Shown here piece after piece: positions 1 to 7,684 of a stretch of 57,461 nucleotides of DNA. The DNA is from Clostridiales bacterium (GTDB lineage Bacteria; Bacillota; Clostridia; Lachnospirales; UBA12420), in contig DMOI01000008.1 of the NCBI GenBank assembly GCA_003452395.1, positions 45,900-103,360 on the forward strand, in the 5' to 3' direction. The notes beneath the pieces are model-generated. The model searched no databases, was not told where the DNA came from, and saw only the letters and a list, made by a program, of their open reading frames with translations. The position numbers and the translations under genes were made by a program. Within the stretch, counting starts at the first letter, position 1. Every line of letters starts with the position of its first letter.

Positions 1-69
1 AATTCAGTCCTGACCCTAAACTTTAAACTCTACTAAAAAGAAGGAACCGGCCCTGAAAGGCATATAAGA

Positions 70-384
70 TTATAGAAGTGAAGAACGGTTAGACTCTTGT
101 GGAAATAAAGGTGATAATGGTAGTCTGTAAAGTAAATAATATATAATAAAAGCATTTAATAAGATGAGAGTAGGTATAAATACTAGAAATTTTAAATGTT
201 TTGTTTTATGTCTAAAAGCGAACATTCCGATATATATTCCTAGACTACCACCTATAAAGGCAATAGTAAATAAAGTTTTTTCGCTAATTCTAGAATGTTT
301 TTTCTGAGAATATTTTTTATCTATAAACATCATAATAATACCTGTAAAATTAATTAACAATATATAAAATATTAAGTATTCCAA
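70..384 (-). CDS. DUF1294 family small membrane protein
   Basis: A protein of about 104 residues with a hydrophobic N-terminal segment, a basic stretch (DKKYSQKKHSRISEKTL), a glycine-rich segment (FIGGSLGIYIGMFAFRHKTKH) and a C-terminal membrane segment. This is the arrangement of DUF1294 inner-membrane proteins, whose function is unknown. The frame is open upstream to 444, but I place the start at the TTG at 384 because AAAGGGG (400-394) lies nine bases before it and DUF1294 proteins begin right at the first membrane segment. No operon partner is visible: the neighbour is divergent and the window edge is close. The family assignment is fairly sure; the start is inferred. Confidence 0.75.
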   Translation of the reverse strand: MEYLIFYILLINFTGIIMMFIDKKYSQKKHSRISEKTLFTIAFIGGSLGIYIGMFAFRHKTKHLKFLVFIPTLILLNAFIIYYLLYRLPLSPLFPQESNRSSLL

Positions 385-488
385 TAAAATCAGCCCCTTT
401 AGTAAATATAGGGTTATTATATCATAAGCAGTACAGTTAGTCAAAGATAGCTATACAAATTATTAATAAGGAAAATTTAATAAAATTA

Positions 489-517
489 TTGACAAAAATA
501 AAAAAATAGAATATAAT
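489..517 (+). promoter_or_regulatory. Consensus housekeeping promoter for the DUF134-thioredoxin operon
   Basis: TTGACA at 489-494, a 17-bp spacer and TATAAT at 512-517, a perfect sigma-A-type promoter. Transcription should start near 524, leaving a leader of about 27 nt before the ATG at 551. Confidence 0.85.
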
Positions 518-550
518 ATGCATATGCACATAAATACGAGGAGGTATAAA

Positions 551-829
551 ATGCCACGAAACAAAAAGGAGAAAATTTGTAGGTGTTTAGAAGGTGAAAT
601 ATGCTACTCGTCTGTGGACAAGAAAGGAACGGAAGGCGAAATAAACATTATAGAACTTGCAGAATTTGAAGCTATGAGATTATGTGACTTAGAAGGTAAA
701 AGTCAGATAGAGGCAGGAGTTATCATGAATATTTCACGAGGTACAGTGCAGAGATTACTCGAGATAGGACGTAAAAAGATAATAGACTCGTTACTTAATT
801 GTAAATGCATAAAAGTTAAAAAACTATAA
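551..829 (+). CDS. DUF134 (UPF0251) family DNA-binding protein
   Basis: A 92-residue protein starting MPRNKKEK. The N-terminal part carries a CRCLEG motif. The core (ELAEFEAMRLCDLEGKSQIEAG...ISRGTVQRLLEIGRKKI) is the sigma-70 region 4-like helix-turn-helix typical of DUF134/UPF0251 proteins. The frame is open to 518, but the ATG at 551 is preceded by GAGGAGGT, and the earlier ATG overlaps the -10 element, so 551 is the start. It lies 20 bp upstream of a thioredoxin gene under one promoter. Members often sit next to redox or metal genes, so a redox-responsive regulator is a reasonable inference. No target is known. Confidence 0.85.
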   Translation: MPRNKKEKICRCLEGEICYSSVDKKGTEGEINIIELAEFEAMRLCDLEGKSQIEAGVIMNISRGTVQRLLEIGRKKIIDSLLNCKCIKVKKL

Positions 830-849
830 AATAATAAGGAGGAGTAAAA

Positions 850-1164
850 ATGGTAAAGGTATTAGATAGTTCGAATTTTGATTCAGCAATTGATAAGGGT
901 GTAACGATAGTTGATTTCTACGCAGATTGGTGTGGACCATGTAAAATGATGGGGCCAGTTATGGAAAACATATCTGATGAAGTCGAAAATGTTAGTGTAT
1001 GTAAAGTAAATGTTGATAAGGCAAATGATATTGCAGCGAGGTATAATGTAATGAGTATTCCTACATTTATAATATTTAAAGACGGTAATCAGGTAGAAAC
1101 TTTTAAAGGCGCTATGCCAAAAGAGATGATTACGAACAAGTTAAATAAATTTATAAAAGGATAA
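850..1164 (+). CDS. trxA: Thioredoxin
   Basis: A 104-residue single-domain thioredoxin. The active site reads ADWCGPCKM with Cys28 and Cys31, the cis-proline loop is MSIPTFIIF, and the length is normal for the family. It reduces disulfides of cytosolic proteins at the expense of a thioredoxin reductase, which is not in this window. It is the second gene of an operon with the DUF134 protein (RBS AAGGAGG before 850) and ends in a strong terminator. A second thioredoxin is encoded at 27469-27786 with almost the same active-site neighbourhood (ATWCGPCKMM). Confidence 0.95.
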   Translation: MVKVLDSSNFDSAIDKGVTIVDFYADWCGPCKMMGPVMENISDEVENVSVCKVNVDKANDIAARYNVMSIPTFIIFKDGNQVETFKGAMPKEMITNKLNKFIKG

Positions 1165-1174
1165 TTAGTATACT

Positions 1175-1204
1175 AAAATACACATGTAATTACATGTGTA
1201 TTTT
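1175..1204 (+). terminator. Intrinsic terminator after trxA
   Basis: A perfect palindrome, AAAATACACATGTAA followed by its exact inverse and a run of T residues. It begins ten bases after the trxA stop. The symmetry means it could act in either direction. Confidence 0.8.
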
Positions 1205-1279
1205 TATACGTAGAAATTACAAAAGCATATTGTAGTGTTACAAAAAGTTAACAATTAAATAACAAAATATAGTAAAATA

Positions 1280-1308
1280 TTGACAAATTATTGAAATAAA
1301 CATATAAT
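1280..1308 (+). promoter_or_regulatory. Consensus promoter for the leader ORF and ABC exporter
   Basis: TTGACA at 1280-1285, 17-bp spacer, TATAAT at 1303-1308. The predicted start near 1315 gives a leader of about 200 nt before the ABC transporter gene, far longer than elsewhere in the window. That leader holds a short ORF and a terminator hairpin. Confidence 0.85.
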
Positions 1309-1336
1309 ATGCTAAAATATATGAGACGAGGTGTCT

Positions 1337-1414
1337 ATGATGAACGGTTTTGAAAATAACAGAGGAATTGAATACACAAATTATATTATAGGCACTAATT
1401 GTGGAGTTTTATAG
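1337..1414 (+). CDS. Short leader peptide ORF (25 codons) upstream of the ABC exporter
   Basis: ATGATG at 1337 opens an ORF for MMNGFENNRGIEYTNYIIG followed by TNCGVL and a TAG stop at 1412-1414. GAGG at 1328-1331 lies five bases ahead. The ORF starts about 22 nt after the predicted transcript start and is followed by the terminator hairpin at 1453-1482. Short translated ORFs placed this way regulate drug exporters by ribosome-mediated attenuation in other Firmicutes (for example bmrB before bmrCD in Bacillus subtilis). Alternatively it could be a small secreted or modified peptide exported by the ABC protein; it has one cysteine and no recognisable leader motif, so attenuation seems the better guess. 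Confidence 0.5.
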   Translation: MMNGFENNRGIEYTNYIIGTNCGVL

Positions 1415-1452
1415 AGCTGTTTTTATTTTGAACAATAAAATACTATATAAAT

Positions 1453-1482
1453 GGCACCGTGCTCTGTAGGCATGGTGTTTTT
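1453..1482 (+). terminator. Attenuator-type terminator inside the ABC exporter leader
   Basis: The stem CACCGTGC (1455-1462) pairs with GCATGGTG (1470-1477) with one G-U pair and a 7-nt loop, followed by TTTTT. It lies between a consensus promoter and the ABC gene, so transcription must read through it to express the transporter. The segment GGTGTC at 1330-1335, which overlaps the leader ORF ribosome binding site, can also pair with GGCACC (1453-1458), offering a competing structure. Confidence 0.65.
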
Positions 1483-1517
1483 AACTTGATAATTAGTAAT
1501 GGAAAGAGGGTGGCTTA

Positions 1518-3284
1518 ATGAAAGATTTAGAAAATGTGGAAAAGAAATTTACCAGAGAAGAAACTATAGGTTTAGTAAAAAAAATATGGGTGTACATTAG
1601 GAAATACAAAAAGCTTGTAGTTATTATTTTGATACTCACAACAATAATGGGGGCTTTTCAAATACTATATTCATTATTTTGGGCTAAAGGGGTAGTCAAT
1701 TTAACAAAAAATGACTTTAAACAATTTATTTTATATTTTGGGTTTTTTGCAATATTATGGGTAATACATGCTGTATTTATTTTGATAAATAATTACCTAT
1801 ATTCAAGGCTTGAGCGTAATTTTATAGTTGATATGAAACAAAAAATGTATGAGAAGGTATTAAATGTAGGAGTAAATATTTTTGATAATAAAAAGAGCGG
1901 AGAGATAATAAATAAGGTATCTTTGGAGCCAAATGTTGTACTTAACAATTTAAATCAAATATTTAAAATGTTTGTGGGACTAGTAACCGCAGCAGGATTT
2001 ATAATTTTTATTTCTATTTTATGCCCTTTGATAGGGATGTATTATTTAATAGCCTTAATAATTATATATATATCGTTTAAAACTAATGGAGTGAAAACTA
2101 AAAAAATACAAAAGAGTATAAGAAAATCAGATGATAAAGTAGTAAGCATTCTAAATCAGAGTATACAAGGGATAAGAGAAGTAAAAGGTCTAGGAATAAA
2201 AGAAAGTATATTGTCGAGATTTGTATTATATTTATCGGTATTAAGGAAGAAACAATTAAAAAACACAGATATCCAAATCCGTTTTATTATTAGTATATCT
2301 ATTGTGAGACTAGTTATAGTAATGAGTGTTTTTATTACAGGTGGTTGGTATGTATATACAGGGAAATTAGCACTAGAATATTTTTTATTAATAGATGGTT
2401 ACACATGGGTGATATTGCAGCAATTTGAACAAATATCATACTTAAGTCAGCTTGTACAAGGGTTGAATGTTTCTCTTTCTAGGATATTTGAGGTTCTAGA
2501 CGATGATGTATACACGATAGAGAAATTTGGAGATAACAATGTAGAGAAGTTGGAGGGACAAATAGAGTTTAAGGATTTATCTTTTTCATACGATACTACT
2601 AGCAAGGTTCTAGAAAACGTAAATATACATATACCAAAGAATAAAAAAATAGCCATAGTTGGAAAAAGTGGAAGTGGGAAAAGTACGTTGTTCAACCTTT
2701 TGCTTAGGTTTTATGAATGTAAAGAGGGCGAGATACTAATCGATGGAATAAATATAAAAGAATTTAATGAAGACTCATTAAGAAAGCACATATCGGTTAT
2801 AAGGCAGGAGCCATTTTTATTTAATTCTACAATAAAGGAGAATTTAGCCATGGTCAAATCAGGTGCAACATTTGATGAGATAAGGGAATCTTGCAAAATA
2901 GCATATATAGATGAGTATATAATGAGTTTACCTAAGCAGTATGATACACTCATAGGAGAAGGCGGAGTTAATCTGTCTGGTGGGCAAAAGCAAAGGATAG
3001 CGATAGCTAGAGCAATGCTCAAAAAATCGAAGATTATGTTGTTTGACGAGGCGACGAGCGCACTCGATAATGAATCACAATACAATGTCAAAAAAGCGAT
3101 AGATGAAGTAGCAAAGGATCATACAGTAATAATAATAGCTCACAGACTCTCGACCGTAATAGATTGTGACGAGATGATATTGCTTGACGATGGAAAAGTC
3201 GTAGCGAGAGGTACACATGATGATTTGATTAAAAACAATGAGGTGTATGGTAAACTATATAATGTGGATTTGATAAATGGATGA
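1518..3284 (+). CDS. ABC exporter half-transporter (fused membrane and ATPase domains)
   Basis: A 588-residue type IV ABC half-transporter that should work as a homodimer exporting a drug, lipid or peptide. Residues about 25-310 form the six-helix membrane domain and residues about 345-585 the nucleotide-binding domain. Walker A GKSGSGKST is near residue 381, the signature LSGGQKQR near 485, Walker B IMLFDEATSALD near 505 and the switch histidine in IIAHRLST near 539, so all catalytic parts are intact. The start ATG has AAAGAGGG upstream. It is a single gene behind a leader ORF and an attenuator, which suggests induction by a substrate that stalls ribosomes. There is no N-terminal peptidase domain, so a bacteriocin maturation role is not supported. 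Confidence 0.9.
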   Translation: MKDLENVEKKFTREETIGLVKKIWVYIRKYKKLVVIILILTTIMGAFQILYSLFWAKGVVNLTKNDFKQFILYFGFFAILWVIHAVFILINNYLYSRLERNFIVDMKQKMYEKVLNVGVNIFDNKKSGEIINKVSLEPNVVLNNLNQIFKMFVGLVTAAGFIIFISILCPLIGMYYLIALIIIYISFKTNGVKTKKIQKSIRKSDDKVVSILNQSIQGIREVKGLGIKESILSRFVLYLSVLRKKQLKNTDIQIRFIISISIVRLVIVMSVFITGGWYVYTGKLALEYFLLIDGYTWVILQQFEQISYLSQLVQGLNVSLSRIFEVLDDDVYTIEKFGDNNVEKLEGQIEFKDLSFSYDTTSKVLENVNIHIPKNKKIAIVGKSGSGKSTLFNLLLRFYECKEGEILIDGINIKEFNEDSLRKHISVIRQEPFLFNSTIKENLAMVKSGATFDEIRESCKIAYIDEYIMSLPKQYDTLIGEGGVNLSGGQKQRIAIARAMLKKSKIMLFDEATSALDNESQYNVKKAIDEVAKDHTVIIIAHRLSTVIDCDEMILLDDGKVVARGTHDDLIKNNEVYGKLYNVDLING

Positions 3285-3341
3285 GGAGGGTACTAATACT
3301 GATCAGTATTAGTATAAAAAGATAAACTTAAGATAATTCTC

Positions 3342-3833
3342 GTTCTTTTTGAGAGCCCAAAAAGAACCAAAAAGCCTTTTCTACCTCTAAATCTCCTGCT
3401 AGGAGACTTCACCCGCAAACTTAGCTATTCGAGCAAAGTACGCTCTCACACGCACGATTGCGAGAGAGGAGCTTCGCAAATTAAATTACAAGATAAAAGA
3501 AAAAAGAAAAAAGAAAAAAGATAAAAGATAAAAATTGCTATATTATATATGTTATATACACCCACAGGTATGTCCCGGCGTTCAGTATTTTTAAACGGAA
3601 AGGGCAGACCGTTAATCGCCCCTAACCAAGAATAAATTAATCCTTTTTCCTTATACTCTATGAGTACCCCTATGACTAAGGTTTGAAACTACCAAACCAA
3701 GTCTTAGGATGTTCGCAAACTGTTTGAGTAGAGTGCAGCGAATGCGAAACGAGCGAGTTCTTGCGGCTTATTCCCCAAGGATGGGGGTTAGGGGGTTGAG
3801 TTTTTTTGTTACTTTTTTTTGAAAAAAAGTAAA
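3342..3833 (+). repeat. Dispersed modular intergenic repeat, copy 1 (full)
   Basis: It fills most of the 595-bp gap between the ABC gene and splB. It opens with the hairpin GTTCTTTTT / AAAAAGAAC, passes through the CTCCTGCTAGGAGACTT hairpin and the phrase CTCTCACACGCACGATTGCGA. An A-rich microsatellite, a conserved core (CCCGGCGTTCAGTATTT onward, about 3573-3631) and GCGAGTTCTTGCGGC follow. It closes with the hairpin TTACTTTTTTTTGAAAAAAAGTAA. Copies at 15690, 39784, 40335 and 47184 share this order. This copy has an extra module of about 60 bp (about 3655-3711) in inverted orientation relative to copies 3 and 4. I see no credible ORF in it. Confidence 0.85.
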
Positions 3834-3879
3834 TGTATTTTTATTATAAAGTACGACTCCTACGGGTTAAGATATAAAA

Positions 3880-4887
3880 TTATATAATATAAACAATATT
3901 CTCTTTTGAAAATAAAGAGGATATTTTTTGTGTGAAAAAGTCTTTCATATCACTCAATTGTTCTTTTGTATAAACGTATTTTCCATATCCAAACTGACCG
4001 TATTTGAATTTTCTTTCGTCTTCATTCATAGGTAGAGTTGTATTTGGAAAGATATTTAATATTATATTTTTGGCGGTTATTGTATATCTATGTGAAATAA
4101 CCTCAAATAATATATCATGTTTATAATCTTTTGGTACTAAAGTAGATAATTTATCTATAAGTTCGGAGTAATCTTTTTTCCACCCATCATATAAAAAAAC
4201 AGGGGCTATTATAAATCCAGATGGGTAACCTGCATTCATAATCTTCTGGCTAGCTTCGATACGTCTTGACATAGATGGAGTGGAATGCTCGTATTCACTG
4301 ATAATTTTGTCAGTATTCATGCTGAATCTTATAGTCGTGTGATTGTTATGATTAAGGTTAAGAAGAGTATCTACGTCTGTATATTTTGTAACAAATCTAA
4401 AAAGACCATTTTTTTCTTTTGCAAAGAAATTGATTGTTTTCTCGAGTATATTTGTATAGGGCTCTACAGGGATGGGGTCAGAAGTAGCAGCCCCTTCAAA
4501 TACAGTTATATTGTCGTTTTTAGATATATATTTTTTTGCGTTATTTAGTATATCATCGACATTAACAAAAACCTTTGTATATGGTTTGTCTCCTAACTTT
4601 GTATTTAAATAACAATATTCACATCGCCCAGTACATCCAGAAATGAGGGGAAGCTGGTAATCAGCCGAGGGTTTACACGTTTCAAACTTTGATACTCGTT
4701 TGACACCTACAACCAAAGTTTGCTTACCCTCCTTATATTTTTCTACAGGATTATCATTTGATGGAAAATGAACTTTATTATCGATTATTAGTTCTATGTC
4801 TTTATCTTTAAATTTATCATAAACTCGTTGTCCAATCTCGTACTCTAAAGCTTTCTTTTCGAAGAAAATTCTTTTTGGAATAAACAT
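3880..4887 (-). CDS. splB: Spore photoproduct lyase (radical SAM)
   Basis: A 335-residue SPL-family enzyme, about the usual length. In spores this family reverses 5-thyminyl-5,6-dihydrothymine lesions using S-adenosylmethionine and a [4Fe-4S] cluster. The cluster ligands are Cys85, Cys89 and Cys92 in GCTGRCEYCYLNTKLGDKPY, the SplB-type CX3CX2C motif. The start ATG at 4887 has AGGAGGGG upstream on the minus strand. The segment usually written as C-T-S-D (the proposed hydrogen-donor cysteine, Cys141 in B. subtilis) reads AATSD here (Ala134). A TATACTA box upstream resembles a forespore sigma-G -10 element, but I could not place a convincing -35. It stands alone, flanked by a repeat. Confidence 0.9.
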   Translation of the reverse strand: MFIPKRIFFEKKALEYEIGQRVYDKFKDKDIELIIDNKVHFPSNDNPVEKYKEGKQTLVVGVKRVSKFETCKPSADYQLPLISGCTGRCEYCYLNTKLGDKPYTKVFVNVDDILNNAKKYISKNDNITVFEGAATSDPIPVEPYTNILEKTINFFAKEKNGLFRFVTKYTDVDTLLNLNHNNHTTIRFSMNTDKIISEYEHSTPSMSRRIEASQKIMNAGYPSGFIIAPVFLYDGWKKDYSELIDKLSTLVPKDYKHDILFEVISHRYTITAKNIILNIFPNTTLPMNEDERKFKYGQFGYGKYVYTKEQLSDMKDFFTQKISSLFSKENIVYII

Positions 4888-5019
4888 ACAACCCCTCCTT
4901 TTGTATTAGTATAACCTAAAGATTTAAAGTTTCATAGTTAATTTTTAAAGAATTAACACAAAACATACAATCAACTTTAAAATTTAGATTATTAAAAACA
5001 GAAAAAATTGCCCATTGTG

Positions 5020-5048
5020 TTGAAATATATGGGAAAGTGATATATAAT
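5020..5048 (+). promoter_or_regulatory. Promoter for recQ
   Basis: TTGAAA at 5020-5025, 17-bp spacer, TATAAT at 5043-5048. The leader to the ATG at 5092 is short and carries AAAGGAG. Confidence 0.75.
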
Positions 5049-5091
5049 GTAAGTATATTTGAAACACATAAGAAAGGAGCAAAAGACATAT

Positions 5092-7218
5092 ATGGAAGTG
5101 GCTAGAAAATTACTTAAGCAGTATTTTGGATATGATGAGTTTAGAAAAGGGCAATATGAGATAATAGAGAATATTTTAAATAAAAAAGATGTACTCGGTA
5201 TTATGCCAACAGGCGGGGGAAAATCTATATGTTTTCAGATACCTGCACTTATATTTGAAGGCGTTACCATAGTTATATCACCGCTGATATCTCTTATGAA
5301 AGACCAGGTAGATTCACTGAATATAGTGGGGATACCTGCTACATTTATCAATAGCTCATTATCTACTATGGAATATGGAACTAGAATGAGGGGTATACAA
5401 AACAACAAATATAAGATTATATATGTAGCACCTGAGAGACTTGAAAATGATGGTTTTATCGCATCAATAAGTAGGATGAATGTATCTCAAATAGCTATAG
5501 ATGAGGCACATTGCGTGTCACATTGGGGGCATGATTTCAGAAAAAGCTATATAAAGATAAAAGATTTTATAGATACTTTTAGTGAAAGACCTATAGTTAC
5601 AGCATTTACAGCTACTGCAACCGAGGAAGTAAAAAAAGATATAACAACACAGTTGAGACTGAAGTCGCCAAGTACCACAATAACAGGCTTTGACAGAGAA
5701 AATCTGAAACTGATAATAGTAAGAAATGCTAGTAGGCAAAAGTTTATAGTAAGCTACATAGAGGAAAATAAACACGTTTCGGGGATAATATATTGTGCGA
5801 CAAGAAAAGAAACGGATAAAATATATACTTTGCTAAGTAAATCAGGGTATAGCGTGGGTAAATATCATGCGGGAATGAGTGAAAATGATAGAGAGAAGAA
5901 CCAAGAAGCTTTTTTATATGACAACAAAAGTATTATGGTAGCCACAAATGCTTTTGGTATGGGAATTGACAAGTCGAATATACGTTATGTAATACATAAT
6001 AATATGCCGAAAAACTTGGAAGCATATTACCAAGAGATAGGTAGAGCAGGGCGTGATGGTGAAAAAAGCGAGTGTATACTGCTATTTGGAGCGCAAGACA
6101 TAATACTACAAAAATATTTTATTGAAGAGCTTGGAGATAGCTCAGAAGCTGTGAAACAAAATAAATATGAGCAGCTTCAAAGGATGATAGATTATTCATA
6201 TACTACAAACTGCCTCCGAAAGCATGTCTTAAATTACTTCGGGGAGGAAAGGGCAGAAGAAAAATGTGATAATTGTAGCAACTGTAGTGACTATTTAGAA
6301 AAGAAGGATATAACAATAGAAGCTCAGAAAATACTATCATGTGTATTTAGAATGAACCAGCGTTTTGGAACTAACATAGTGACAAAGGTCCTTAAAGGTT
6401 CGCTCGCACAGCAGACTGAGGCATTTAGGAATCTATCTACATTTGGAATAATGAAAGAATCCTCAGCAATTGATATAAAAGAATATATAAACATGCTAAT
6501 AGCAGACGGATATTTAAGAATGGAGGGTGACAAGTACCCTATAATAAAGCTCGCTGAAAATTCTGTAAAGGTTTTAAAAGAAAACGAGAAGGTGTATATA
6601 CAAACTATAAAACACAAAGAAGTATCAGAAAACGAAGGATTGTTCGAAATATTAAGACAACTAAGAAAAGAAATCTCTGTTGAAGAAAATGTACCGCCAT
6701 TTGTTGTATTTAGCGATGCCACACTCAAAGAAATGTCAAGCAGATATCCGATAACCAAGACACAGATTTTGAATATCTCTGGAGTCGGAGAAGTAAAATA
6801 CGAAAAGTATGGGGATCGATTTATAGATGAGATAAACGCATATATACAAAATAACAATATAGATATAGATAGTATAAAGTCAGAAAACACAAGCTATATT
6901 TCACATAAAAGAAAAGAAATAAATAAAGAAGCAAGTTACGTAATAACCGCAAATTTGTATCTAAAACTAAGAGATTTAGATGCGGTTGCGAAAGAGCGAA
7001 ATTTAAAACCAATGACAATACAAGATCACATAATATCCGCATATTTGGAAGGTTTTCAATTTGACATAAATGAATTTATTCCTAATGGAGAAGAAAACTT
7101 AGTAGTTGAGGCAATCAAAGAAGTAGGCACAGAAAAGCTAAGGCCGATAAAAGACCTACTGCCAGAAGATGTAAGCTACTTGACTATAAGGGCCGTAATA
7201 GCGAAACATAAACTATAG
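5092..7218 (+). CDS. recQ: ATP-dependent DNA helicase RecQ
   Basis: A 708-residue 3'-5' DNA helicase for recombination and replication repair. The N-terminal helicase core has Walker A in GIMPTGGGKS (about residues 36-45) and the DEAH box plus aromatic loop in IDEAHCVSHWGHDFR (about 135-149). The RecQ zinc site follows as C-LRKHVLNYFG...CDNCSNC (about 373-399), then a winged-helix region, an HRDC domain (about 517-583) and a C-terminal helix-turn-helix-like segment of the kind found in longer Firmicute RecQ proteins. The frame extends back to a TTG at 5059, but AAAGGAG lies before the ATG at 5092, which I take as the start. It is monocistronic, with its own promoter and a strong hairpin after it. 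Confidence 0.95.
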   Translation: MEVARKLLKQYFGYDEFRKGQYEIIENILNKKDVLGIMPTGGGKSICFQIPALIFEGVTIVISPLISLMKDQVDSLNIVGIPATFINSSLSTMEYGTRMRGIQNNKYKIIYVAPERLENDGFIASISRMNVSQIAIDEAHCVSHWGHDFRKSYIKIKDFIDTFSERPIVTAFTATATEEVKKDITTQLRLKSPSTTITGFDRENLKLIIVRNASRQKFIVSYIEENKHVSGIIYCATRKETDKIYTLLSKSGYSVGKYHAGMSENDREKNQEAFLYDNKSIMVATNAFGMGIDKSNIRYVIHNNMPKNLEAYYQEIGRAGRDGEKSECILLFGAQDIILQKYFIEELGDSSEAVKQNKYEQLQRMIDYSYTTNCLRKHVLNYFGEERAEEKCDNCSNCSDYLEKKDITIEAQKILSCVFRMNQRFGTNIVTKVLKGSLAQQTEAFRNLSTFGIMKESSAIDIKEYINMLIADGYLRMEGDKYPIIKLAENSVKVLKENEKVYIQTIKHKEVSENEGLFEILRQLRKEISVEENVPPFVVFSDATLKEMSSRYPITKTQILNISGVGEVKYEKYGDRFIDEINAYIQNNNIDIDSIKSENTSYISHKRKEINKEASYVITANLYLKLRDLDAVAKERNLKPMTIQDHIISAYLEGFQFDINEFIPNGEENLVVEAIKEVGTEKLRPIKDLLPEDVSYLTIRAVIAKHKL

Positions 7219-7255
7219 TAACTTTTTTAAAATAGAAACCAAGAATAGTGAATAA

Positions 7256-7302
7256 AACAATAGACACGGATATGATGTTGCATCATATCCGTGTCTATTG
7301 TT
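7256..7302. terminator. 22-bp perfect hairpin downstream of recQ
   Basis: AACAATAGACACGGATATGA (continuing TG) is followed after a 3-nt loop by its exact inverse. It starts 38 bp after the recQ stop. The T-rich tract is better on the minus-strand side, so it may act in either direction. The remainder of the gap to 7585 shows no convincing gene. Confidence 0.65.
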
Positions 7303-7586
7303 GTTATGAAACTAGACAGTATTTACTGTAAATATGAAGAGGATACTAACCATAATAGAGTAACAATTTAAATACATCTAATCATTATTTGTATAAGTTT
7401 TGCAAGCATAAAATTTAGTGTTAAAATTATGAGGTAAGTGTGATGTAATAGTCATAGTATTTACTCCTTTATTATAATTTTTGTTTGGTAGCTTAATTAT
7501 AACACGAGTAAATCACTTTTTGTATATAAAGGGACTCACATGTGTTACAATATAGTAAAAAAAGCATTATTAAGTCGAATTTTGTA

Positions 7587-7615
7587 TTTACAAAACTAGT
7601 TAAAAGTATTATAAT
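7587..7615 (+). promoter_or_regulatory. Promoter for the large surface protein
   Basis: TTTACA at 7587-7592, 17-bp spacer, TATAAT at 7610-7615. The start would fall about 60 nt before the ATG at 7685, which is preceded by GGGAGG. Confidence 0.65.
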
Positions 7616-7684
7616 AGAAATAAAAAGTGTATACAAAACTAAAAACATAAGTAAAACTAAGATTATATTGGGAGGAATAAATAT

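Noticed and set aside
1337..1414. Leader ORF as a bacteriocin or lanthipeptide precursor for the ABC protein
   Set aside because: One cysteine, no double-glycine leader, no modification enzyme and no peptidase domain in the transporter; attenuation explains the terminator better.
6324..6890. 188-codon minus-strand ORF inside recQ
   Set aside because: Antisense of a clear RecQ zinc/HRDC region, with low-complexity composition and no ribosome binding site.
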